Shown in pieces: positions 1 to 4,099 of a DNA stretch of 5,532 bases. Where the stretch lies: the NCBI GenBank assembly GCA_938091145.1, contig CALKMS010000037.1, positions 1 through 5,532 of the forward strand. Reading direction: 5' to 3'. Under the pieces are notes generated by a model, which was not told the DNA's origin, made no database searches, and worked only from the letters and a program-made list of their open reading frames with translations. Within the stretch, counting starts at the first letter, position 1, and every line of letters starts with the position of its first letter. Origin of the DNA: an uncultured bacterium. Its GTDB lineage: Bacteria; Actinomycetota; Aquicultoria; SKW223; CALKMS01. Position numbers and translations under genes: made by a program.

Positions 1-9
1 TTATAAATG

Positions 10-39
10 ATGTTATTAAAAATTATGTTATTAAAAATT
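10..39. repeat. perfect 15-bp tandem duplication
   Basis: The unit ATGTTATTAAAAATT occurs twice back to back (10-24 and 25-39). It lies in AT-rich DNA at the left edge, upstream of the ADP-ribosylglycohydrolase leader. It looks like a simple slippage duplication and no function is evident. Confidence 0.85.
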
Positions 40-99
40 CTGCCCTTTTTGATATCGGTAATATTTAATCAAAATATAAGATTGATAAGAAAGCTGGTG

Positions 100-131
100 A
101 ATGATCAGGAGGCGAGCCTCCAGTTATCATT
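100..131 (+). promoter_or_regulatory. leader hairpin upstream of the ADP-ribosylglycohydrolase gene
   Basis: An inner perfect inverted repeat GGAGGC (108-113) / GCCTCC (116-121) is enclosed by a second pair, AATGAT (100-105) / ATCATT (126-131), giving a two-part stem with a small internal loop. It ends 17 nt before the Shine-Dalgarno at 149-155. There is no T-run, so it is not an ordinary terminator. ATCAT (126-130) could instead pair with GTGAT (151-155) of the ribosome site, and GGAGGC could instead pair with GCTTCC (132-137). Switching between folds is therefore possible, but that is inference. An operator is the alternative reading. Confidence 0.4.
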
Positions 132-154
132 GCTTCCGCCTAATTAATAGGTGA
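101..154 (+). other. possible 17-codon Arg-rich leader peptide
   Basis: An ATG at 101 opens a short frame reading MIRRRASSYHCFRLINR, whose TGA stop (152-154) lies inside the Shine-Dalgarno of the next gene, 5 nt before its ATG. Five of 17 residues are Arg, with AGG-AGG-CGA in a row inside the 5' arm of the leader hairpin. The geometry resembles leader peptides whose translation couples to a downstream gene. The ribosome site is poor (GGTGA directly abuts the ATG) and a frame this short is common by chance, so translation is unproven. Confidence 0.2.
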
Positions 155-155
155 T
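149..155 (+). promoter_or_regulatory. Shine-Dalgarno that fixes the ATG at 160
   Basis: AGGTGAT matches the 3' end of 16S rRNA and stands 4 nt before ATG 160. An in-frame GTG at 151 lies inside this motif, so it is more likely part of the ribosome site than a start. The same GGTGAT-N4-ATG arrangement precedes dinB. Confidence 0.7.
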
Positions 156-159
156 ACAT

Positions 160-1038
160 ATGAACCGTTCAAAGTTTGTTGGTTCCTTAGTTGGACTGGC
201 AGTTGGGGATTCTCTGGGGGCACGAAGTGAAGGCAGTTTTGCCGTTGAGATAAAAGAAGGCAGGCTTTCTCGATACACGGATGACACGGCAATGATGATA
301 GGTGTTGCAGAGTCATTAATCGAATGCGGTGGTTTAAATGCTGAGCATATGGCAAAGAGATTTGTTGAAAACTACGAAAAAGAGCCTTGGCGTGGCTATG
401 GACCAGGACCCCCAAGGATTTTTAAAATGATTAAACAAGGAGCAAGATGGGATAAAGCTCTGGATAAAGAGCTGTATCCTGGCGGTTCCTTTGGGAATGG
501 CTCGGCAATGAGAGTAGCCCCCATTGCCCTTTTTTATCGCGATGACCCCAATAAACTACGAGAAGCTGCCTATGAATCAAGCAGGATTACCCACTCTCAT
601 CCTTTGGCGATGGAAGGAGCAGCTTTGGAAGCGTATGCGATTGCTTTGGCTTTAAATGAAGAAAAAGAGTTACTGGATAAATTAATCGATTTTACAGAGA
701 GCGAAGCTTACCGAAGGAAGTTAGAAAGTGTTAGAAAATTACTGCCCCAAAGACAAAATAAAAGAAAAATAGTTGAAGAGTTAGGAAATGGAGTTGAGGC
801 TTTAAATTCAGTGCCGACAGCTATCTATTCTTTTCTTGCTTCTTCTTCTTTTGAGAGTTCTTTGATTTACGCGGTTAATTTAGGTGGGGATACAGATACG
901 ATTGCGGCGATGTGCGGAGCAATTGCTGGTGCCTGGTGGGGCATTGAAGAAATACCTGAAAGATGGAGAGAACATTTGGAAAACAGGAAATACATAGAGA
1001 ATTTAGCAGAAAACCTCTGGAATATGGTGAGTGGGTGA
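160..1038 (+). CDS. ADP-ribosylglycohydrolase family protein (DraG/ARH type)
   Basis: 292 aa, a full-length member of the ADP_ribosyl_GH family (PF03747). These all-alpha, dinuclear Mg/Mn hydrolases remove ADP-ribose from modified proteins (Arg in DraG/ARH1, Ser in ARH3) or small molecules; the protein should be cytosolic, with no signal peptide or membrane segment visible. Motifs in family order, numbered from ATG 160: GLAVGDSLGA near residues 12-21, the metal-binding TDDT at 40-43, GNGSAMR at 112-118, THSHP at 144-148, and the C-terminal metal motif GGDTDT at 242-247. Both metal motifs are intact, so it should be active. The start is set by AGGTGAT at 149-155; a GTG start at 151 would add three residues. 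No ADP-ribosyltransferase or nitrogenase gene is adjacent, so the substrate cannot be inferred. It appears to be transcribed alone, behind a structured leader. Confidence 0.93.
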   Translation: MNRSKFVGSLVGLAVGDSLGARSEGSFAVEIKEGRLSRYTDDTAMMIGVAESLIECGGLNAEHMAKRFVENYEKEPWRGYGPGPPRIFKMIKQGARWDKALDKELYPGGSFGNGSAMRVAPIALFYRDDPNKLREAAYESSRITHSHPLAMEGAALEAYAIALALNEEKELLDKLIDFTESEAYRRKLESVRKLLPQRQNKRKIVEELGNGVEALNSVPTAIYSFLASSSFESSLIYAVNLGGDTDTIAAMCGAIAGAWWGIEEIPERWREHLENRKYIENLAENLWNMVSG

Positions 1039-1063
1039 GAGGTCAGCTTTCTCGTAAGCTCTA

Positions 1064-1173
1064 ACTGATAAAACAAATCCTTTTTTTAGTTTCTTTTTCC
1101 CCGCGTTTTATAAATTATCTCGCAAATTCTCAAAACCAGTTTGATTTAAAATAAGGTTTAAATAAGCTGGTAG
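1064..1173. repeat. diverged long direct repeat, copy A
   Basis: Copy A of a ~110-bp repeat whose partner lies at about 1631-1766. Shared blocks in the same order are ACAAATCCT, a TTTTTAGT..CTTTT tract, ATCTC..GCAAA, then CCAGTTTGATTT and AAATAAGGTTT, closing with GCTGGT. Within the last part, ACCAG and CTGGT form an inverted pair in both copies. It begins just after the ADP-ribosylglycohydrolase stop codon and runs up to the transposase relic. The edges are approximate because they were aligned by eye. Confidence 0.6.
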
Positions 1174-1394
1174 ATAACCGATTAAGAAGATGAGAAGGCC
1201 TGATCCCACAAATGCTTAGCAAGGAGAAAATCTTCGAAGCCGTTGACCGATAAGGCTACAGCCAGCAAGAGATTGCTACCCACCCGAGGCTACACTATTT
1301 TGCAGTCGGCAGATTGATGAAAGAAAATAGGCGAGGAAACATCAAAAGTAAAGACCTGACTCCACATGTGTTGTTACGGCTTTCGGCCCTTTAA
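1173..1394 (+). pseudogene. 3' relic of a REP-associated (Y1) transposase
   Basis: From ATG 1212 the frame reads MLSKEKIFEAVDR, stop, GYSQQEIATHPRLHYFAVGR, LMKENRRGNIKSKDLTP, ending at TAA 1392-1394. This resembles the C-terminal helix-turn-helix of REP-associated tyrosine transposases, whose usual form is close to AV..HGYSQKEIA..LGLHYSTVSRL.KE followed by a KSKDLTP-like tail. An in-frame TAA at 1251-1253 replaces the residue before Gly-Tyr-Ser, and the LGLHYST core is altered. Upstream in the same frame, DNRLRR, stop, EGLIPQ (from about 1173) may be more of the gene. The catalytic HUH/Tyr domain is absent. It lies between copies A and B of the long repeat. The family call is by recognition of sequence pattern, not by search. 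Confidence 0.6.
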
Positions 1395-1405
1395 ATTAAA
1401 GAAAC

Positions 1406-1435
1406 TATTCTCGTATTATCGATAATATGAGAATA
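1406..1435. promoter_or_regulatory. near-perfect 30-bp palindrome centred on TATCGATA
   Basis: The left arm TATTCTCGTATTATC and right arm GATAATATGAGAATA are reverse complements except for one pair (G1413 against T1428, still a G-U pair in RNA). It sits 11 bp after the stop of the transposase relic and runs directly into an AAGGAGGTG ribosome-site match. It could be the operator of a dimeric repressor, a REP-type hairpin left by the transposase, or an RNA stem. I do not recognise it as the operator of a known family. Confidence 0.75.
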
Positions 1436-1496
1436 AGGAGGTGGTTTGGAGAAGTTGTTTGTCGATGAGGAGGCTTGGCTTTATTGTTTGCTCTGA
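1435..1496 (+). other. strong Shine-Dalgarno followed by a 16-codon stub
   Basis: AAGGAGGTG (1435-1443) is the best ribosome-site match in the window. The only frame starting near it is TTG 1446, encoding MEKLFVDEEAWLYCLL before TGA 1494-1496; a later in-frame TTG is at 1455. The spacing to TTG 1446 is short. With the palindrome just upstream, this looks like the preserved 5' end of a gene whose body has been deleted, or a chance match. Downstream lies only repeat-like AT-rich DNA. Confidence 0.3.
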
Positions 1497-1501
1497 ACTG
1501 A

Positions 1502-1630
1502 GTTGCCAAGACAAATACTTGTTTTTAAATTCCTTATCTTTAAATTCTTTTACCTTTATCTTAACTGCCAAAACGAATTTTAGTTTTTAAATTCTTTACT
1601 TTAAGTTCCTTATCTTTATTTCTTTTAACC
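1502..1630. repeat. two degenerate pyrimidine-rich short repeats
   Basis: Two related units begin near 1505 (GCCAAGACAAATACTTG) and 1567 (GCCAAAACGAATTTTAG). Each continues with GTTTTTAAATTC or AGTTTTTAAATTC and a CTTATCTTTA-like run. The start of long repeat copy B (ACCAAGACAAATCCTAA at 1642) and of copy A (GATAAAACAAATCC at 1068) have the same form, so all four may share an origin. Spacing is irregular (62 and 75 bp between the last three), which argues against a CRISPR array. No coding potential is seen. Confidence 0.5.
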
Positions 1631-1766
1631 CTATCTGAGCAACCAAGACAAATCCTAATTTTTAGTCTTTTATCATCTCTTGCAAACTTTAAAAAGCAGT
1701 GAAAAACCAGTTTGATTTTGAAATAAGGTTTTTAAAGTAAGTTTTTAAATATGCTGGTCAAATAAA
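1631..1766. repeat. diverged long direct repeat, copy B
   Basis: Partner of the repeat at about 1064-1173. It has ACAAATCCTAATTTTTAGT, then ATCTCTTGCAAA, then ACCAGTTTGATTTTGAAATA leading into AGGTTT, closing with GCTGGT. It is ~25 bp longer than copy A, through a second GTTTTTAAA-type segment near 1741. It ends at the tRNA-Ala terminator. The two copies bracket the transposase relic and the 30-bp palindrome. Confidence 0.6.
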
Positions 1767-1768
1767 GC

Positions 1769-1803
1769 GAGGAGGCCTAAATCTTCCATGTATTTGCCTC
1801 CTC
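1769..1803 (-). terminator. tRNA-Ala terminator
   Basis: A perfect 8-bp inverted repeat, GAGGAGGC (1769-1776) and GCCTCCTC (1796-1803), with a 19-nt loop, starts 4 bp after the tRNA-Ala 3' end. On the minus strand it is followed by the moderately U-rich GCTTTATTTG. The stem core GGAGGC/GCCTCC is the same as that of the leader hairpin at 108-121. Confidence 0.5.
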
Positions 1804-1807
1804 AATC

Positions 1808-1882
1808 TGGTGGAGGATACCGGACTTGAACCGGTGACCTCCTGCGTGCAAAGCAGGCGCTCTCCCACTGAGCTAATCCCCC
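1808..1882 (-). tRNA. tRNA-Ala (anticodon TGC)
   Basis: A 75-nt cloverleaf including an encoded CCA (1808-1810). Acceptor GGGGGAT pairs with ATCCTCC and carries the G3-U70 wobble that defines alanine tRNAs. The anticodon loop is TTTGCAC between CCTGC and GCAGG, with TGC at 1848-1850. The T arm is ACCGG-TTCAAGT-CCGGT. It reads GCN alanine codons through wobble. It is 63/75 identical to the tRNA-Val upstream of it, and the two may share a transcript, although each is followed by a possible terminator. Confidence 0.97.
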
Positions 1883-1893
1883 ACAAGTTAAAT

Positions 1894-1923
1894 ATTTTAA
1901 ATTATCTTTAAAGTTCATTCCAA
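1894..1923 (-). promoter_or_regulatory. possible tRNA-Ala promoter
   Basis: On the minus strand, TTGGAA (1918-1923) and TAAAAT (1894-1899) are separated by 18 bp. Transcription would start about 5 nt before the mature tRNA 5' end at 1882. The DNA is very AT-rich, so chance matches are likely. Confidence 0.35.
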
Positions 1924-2076
1924 TTTATCTAAACTTTTTTGTGCTTAAACCCTTAAAGCTAAATAATGAGCTATCAGCTTGTCCTCAAAAGAAAAAATCT
2001 AACAATCATTAAACTCTGCGATAAACATTGAGGGTACAATTTTGAGCTGATTTCTTGGTTCTCTTTTAATTCGTCT

Positions 2077-2098
2077 AAAAAATCAAGAGTTGAAACTC
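2077..2098 (-). terminator. weak possible tRNA-Val terminator
   Basis: On the minus strand a short GAGT-TTCA-ACTC hairpin (2087-2098) is followed after TTGA by a run of six T (2077-2082). It lies 22 bp after the tRNA-Val 3' end. The stem is only 4-5 bp, so termination here is doubtful and read-through to tRNA-Ala is possible. The rest of 1883-2120 shows nothing else recognisable. Confidence 0.3.
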
Positions 2099-2120
2099 AG
2101 CAGGGGAAATAATATCAAAG

Positions 2121-2195
2121 TGGTGGGCGATGCAGGATTTGAACCTGCGACCTCCTGCGTGTGAAGCAGGCGCTCTCCCCCTGAGCCAATCGCCC
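2121..2195 (-). tRNA. tRNA-Val (anticodon CAC)
   Basis: A 75-nt cloverleaf with encoded CCA (2121-2123). Acceptor GGGCGAT pairs perfectly with ATCGCCC. The anticodon stem is CCTGC/GCAGG with loop TTCACAC, anticodon CAC at 2161-2163, which reads GTG. The T arm is GCAGG-TTCAAAT-CCTGC. Differences from the neighbouring tRNA-Ala in the stems are compensated on the partner strand, so both are functional structures rather than one being decayed. Confidence 0.97.
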
Positions 2196-2402
2196 TGGCC
2201 TTAATCTTTAACCAGCTTTTTCTTGCCAGTGCTATTATCTTTTCAATTATCTGATGGTTCTTTTTTGATTTTAATTTATACTCCACTTGCCTGGCAAATT
2301 TTAAACTATCAAACCCTTTGCTTAAAAACAAATCACTGCTTTCATAGCTTATCAAAACTGGCTCGCTTTAAATTTCCAATCTGCGAACTTCTCGATAAGC
2401 AT

Positions 2403-2440
2403 CAGGTGCTCCCAAGCTAATCACCCCCATTAAATATTTT
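2403..2440 (-). pseudogene. possible 5' remnant of a third tRNA gene
   Basis: On the minus strand, GGGGGTGATTAGCT, TGGGAG and CACCTG (2428 down to 2403) align with the first 29 nt of tRNA-Ala (GGGGGATTAGCTCAG, TGGGAGAGC, GCCTG) with three small indels. The bases just upstream (AAAATATTTAA) also match the DNA upstream of tRNA-Ala. No anticodon stem, T arm or 3' acceptor follows, so it is not functional. The same bases read as a 20-codon frame from ATG 2430 to TAA 2368; neither reading is secure. Apart from this and the dinB terminator, 2196-2511 holds nothing I can support. Confidence 0.4.
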
Positions 2441-2466
2441 GAACTTGAGCTGAGATTTAAATCAAA

Positions 2467-2511
2467 AAGCCGGTTTTTTGGGTTTCGATAATTTCGATAT
2501 AAAACTGGCTT
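2467..2511 (-). terminator. intrinsic terminator of the DUF6504-dinB operon
   Basis: Directly after the dinB TGA, the minus strand has AAGCCAGTTTT (2511-2501) and AAAACCGGCTT (2477-2467), complementary except for one A-C mismatch. A TTT run extends from the second arm, then GATTTAAAT. The 23-nt loop contains TATCGAAATTATCGAAA, a short direct repeat. Confidence 0.6.
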
Positions 2512-3786
2512 TCAGGTAAGTCCAGTAGCTGCTGGACCTTTAAAAAGGAAAGGTTTTATTTTTAAAGAGGAAGCATAAAAAAGAGTTTCCGGCCCAAATC
2601 TCTTAATGATTTCATCTTTGGTTTTGTCTTTAAGGCATTCTTTGCTGCTCTCTTCAAACAGGCTTAACTGCTCTTCCTTTAGTGACTGAAAAGAAGAGAA
2701 AGCCACAGCTATTAGACGAGCGGGCAATTCGGAGGGCAAACCTTCCATGGCTTTAAGGGCATAAGCAAAAAGGCGGCGGGTGTTGGAAGTTGGCGGAGAG
2801 AGGGTCACCTCTTTAAACTTAAAAGAAAGGTCAAGAAAGCGCAAACCAACGGCTACTTTTCCAGCTTTAAAACCTTCCTGACGAAGTCTGAAAGCTAAAT
2901 CGTCTATTAAATAAAGCAGGAGAGCTTGTTTTTCTTCAAAGGTTTTTAAGTTTTTCTCTACTGTGAGAGAGTGGCTTAGAGATTTGGGTGAGGGAGGAAA
3001 GGGATTGACTGGTTGGTCATCTCTTCCCCAGGCGGCATTGTAAAGATACTCTCCAACTATGCCGAAAACCTGACGCAAGGTGACTGGCGAGGTGTGGGCA
3101 AGCTCACCGATTGTTCTTATTCCCATCCGGGCTAACTTTAATTTTCTCTTTTCCCCTATGCCTATTATTTCTTCCACTGGTTTTTCCCATAAAATCTCAG
3201 GTAAATCTTCTTTTTTAACTATTGTTAAGCCATCTGGTTTTTGCCATTCGGAAGCCATTTTGGCTACTAATTTATTGGGAGCTACGCCGACTGAACAAGT
3301 AATTCCCAGCTCTTTCTTTACCCTTTCCTTGAGCTCGAAAGCAAGTTTTTCGGCTCCACCAAAGAGATGTTGGGTGTGAGTAACATCAAGAAAAGCTTCA
3401 TCAATTGAGTAAACTTCAACCAGGTCAGAATAAGATTTAAGCAGCTGGTAAAGACGGCGAGAAAGATAGGCGTATTTGTGAGGATTACCACCAATAAGTA
3501 TAGCTTGGGGGCAGAGTTTTAGGGCTTCAAAAAGCGGCATCCCTGATTTAATTCCGAACTTCTTGGCTTCGTAGCTGGCGGCAGCCACTACTGAACGTCT
3601 TCCTTTGGGGTTGCCATAAGGGTCAGCAGTAACAATTACTGGTTTTCCTCGCAGGCCTGGGCGGTGAGCTTGCTCGACTGAAGCGAAATAGGAGTTCATA
3701 TCGGCATGAACAATTACTCTTTCAACCGGCGGGTTCCAGCTTTTCGAGATACCAAACCAGGCTCTTGGTGTTGAGCGCAATTTCAT
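2512..3786 (-). CDS. dinB: DNA polymerase IV (Y-family translesion polymerase)
   Basis: 424 aa from ATG 3786. It copies past damaged template bases with low fidelity as part of the SOS response. Numbered from this ATG: palm metal ligand D29 in HADMNSYFASVEQ, steric-gate F34, catalytic D129-E130 in YSIDEAFLDVT, the CSVGVAPNKLVAKMAS segment near 164-179, and a thumb helix-hairpin-helix EEIIGIGEKRKLKLARMG near 205-222. A little-finger domain follows at about 265-365. QLSLF at 373-377 is a clear beta-clamp-binding motif; unusually it is followed by a 47-residue tail with DEIIKRFGPETL. The usual HxDMD has Asn for the second Asp. The start is supported by GGTGAT four nt upstream (3791-3796), with GTG 3795 the alternative. 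The first ~21 residues are an extension encoded inside the upstream DUF6504 gene, which overlaps by 65 bp. It is the second gene of an SOS operon and ends in an intrinsic terminator. Confidence 0.95.
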   Translation of the reverse strand: MKLRSTPRAWFGISKSWNPPVERVIVHADMNSYFASVEQAHRPGLRGKPVIVTADPYGNPKGRRSVVAAASYEAKKFGIKSGMPLFEALKLCPQAILIGGNPHKYAYLSRRLYQLLKSYSDLVEVYSIDEAFLDVTHTQHLFGGAEKLAFELKERVKKELGITCSVGVAPNKLVAKMASEWQKPDGLTIVKKEDLPEILWEKPVEEIIGIGEKRKLKLARMGIRTIGELAHTSPVTLRQVFGIVGEYLYNAAWGRDDQPVNPFPPSPKSLSHSLTVEKNLKTFEEKQALLLYLIDDLAFRLRQEGFKAGKVAVGLRFLDLSFKFKEVTLSPPTSNTRRLFAYALKAMEGLPSELPARLIAVAFSSFQSLKEEQLSLFEESSKECLKDKTKDEIIKRFGPETLFYASSLKIKPFLFKGPAATGLT

Positions 3787-3970
3787 AGTAATCACCGCTT
3801 TCGGTAACCAGGCTGAAGTGAAAGAAATTAATCTTGCCTTTTTCGCTTTTCCACCACCCTGTTACTTCTTTTATTTTTTCAACCCGCCCTCGCCAGCGAA
3901 TTTTTACCGGTTTTACCTTGCCGTTTTCAAACTTAACAATAGCTTCTATGGGCTCATTTATCGCTACCAT
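3722..3970 (-). CDS. DUF6504-like small protein, partner of dinB
   Basis: 82 aa from ATG 3970. The pattern is that of the DUF6504 family, small proteins often encoded beside SOS translesion polymerases in Actinobacteria. It shows N-terminal EPIEA (6-10), RWRGR (25-29), WW (39-40), SGDYYEI (58-64) and WYLEKL (73-78). The probable fold is a small beta-rich domain; the biochemical role is unknown. It is the first gene after the LexA-controlled promoter and overlaps dinB by 65 bp, so a job tied to Pol IV is a reasonable inference. The frame is open upstream to 4039, but ATG 3970 lies 6 nt after a TATAAT box and has no Shine-Dalgarno, so a leaderless mRNA beginning at this ATG is most likely. An upstream start would place the operator inside the coding region. 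The family assignment is from memory of its motif pattern and needs a profile search. Confidence 0.72.
   Translation of the reverse strand: MVAINEPIEAIVKFENGKVKPVKIRWRGRVEKIKEVTGWWKSEKGKINFFHFSLVTESGDYYEIALNTKSLVWYLEKLEPAG
3791..3796 (-). promoter_or_regulatory. Shine-Dalgarno of dinB inside the DUF6504 gene
   Basis: GGTGAT on the minus strand, 4 nt before ATG 3786, identical in sequence and spacing to the site before the ADP-ribosylglycohydrolase ATG. The in-frame GTG at 3795 falls within it. Its location inside the upstream coding region suggests translational coupling. Confidence 0.6.
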
Positions 3971-3976
3971 AGGTTT

Positions 3977-3982
3977 ATTATA
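3977..3982 (-). promoter_or_regulatory. -10 box of the DUF6504-dinB promoter
   Basis: A perfect TATAAT on the minus strand, with AAACCT and then the ATG at 3970. Transcription starting 7 nt after the box would begin at the A of the ATG. No good -35 hexamer is seen (TTAAAT at 17 bp spacing), so the promoter may be of moderate strength. Confidence 0.7.
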
Positions 3983-3994
3983 GAACAAATGTTC
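3983..3994. promoter_or_regulatory. LexA (SOS) box
   Basis: GAACAAATGTTC is an exact match to the GAAC-N4-GTTC operator bound by LexA of Gram-positive type. Read on the minus strand with flanks it is CGAACATTTGTTCT, close to the Bacillus consensus. It directly abuts the TATAAT box, within the -35/-10 spacer, an ideal place for repression. No second match was found anywhere in the window. Confidence 0.85.
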
Positions 3995-4085
3995 GGCAAA
4001 TTTAAGATGGGAAAAAGAAATCTTTTTCTTGAAAAACACACTGTTTTAGGGGACTTTGAAAGATGAGCGAGTAAAAAAACTGCGA

Positions 4086-4091
4086 TAAAAT
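4086..4091 (+). promoter_or_regulatory. probable -10 box of lexA, leaderless start
   Basis: TAAAAT ends 8 nt before ATG 4100 and 5 nt before an in-frame TTG at 4097. There is no Shine-Dalgarno between them, so the lexA mRNA is probably leaderless or nearly so. No clear -35 hexamer is visible (TTGAAA at 4056-4061 is 24 bp away). Confidence 0.45.
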
Positions 4092-4099
4092 AGCTTTTG

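Noticed and set aside
162..173. GAACCGTTC near the start of the ADP-ribosylglycohydrolase gene as a second LexA box
   Set aside because: The spacer between GAAC and GTTC is one base instead of four, so it does not fit the operator.
1045..1060. AGCTT-TCTCGT-AAGCT hairpin after the ADP-ribosylglycohydrolase stop, as a terminator
   Set aside because: The stem is only 5 bp with two G-C pairs, and the T-run begins about 20 nt later, too far for an intrinsic terminator.
1502..1700. CRISPR array
   Set aside because: The units are degenerate, spacing is irregular, and spacer-like and repeat-like parts cannot be separated. No cas gene is present.
1808..1882. tRNA-Ala as an attachment site of an integrated element covering 1039-1807
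   Set aside because: No second copy of the tRNA 3' end was found in the window, and no integrase gene or remnant was seen. The relic present is a REP-type transposase, which does not target tRNA genes.
2083..2355. 90-codon minus-strand frame covering tRNA-Val and upstream DNA
   Set aside because: Its last third is the tRNA-Val gene read as protein, a classic artefact. The first part starts at a TTG with no ribosome site, and its Lys/Ile-rich composition simply reflects A-rich DNA.
2223..2420. 65-codon plus-strand frame between tRNA-Val and dinB
   Set aside because: No ribosome site and no recognisable motif. It overlaps the tRNA-like remnant and is explained by AT-rich sequence.
3971..4039. 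23-residue N-terminal extension of the DUF6504-like protein
   Set aside because: It would place the LexA box and TATAAT inside the coding region. The conserved part of the protein begins just after ATG 3970.
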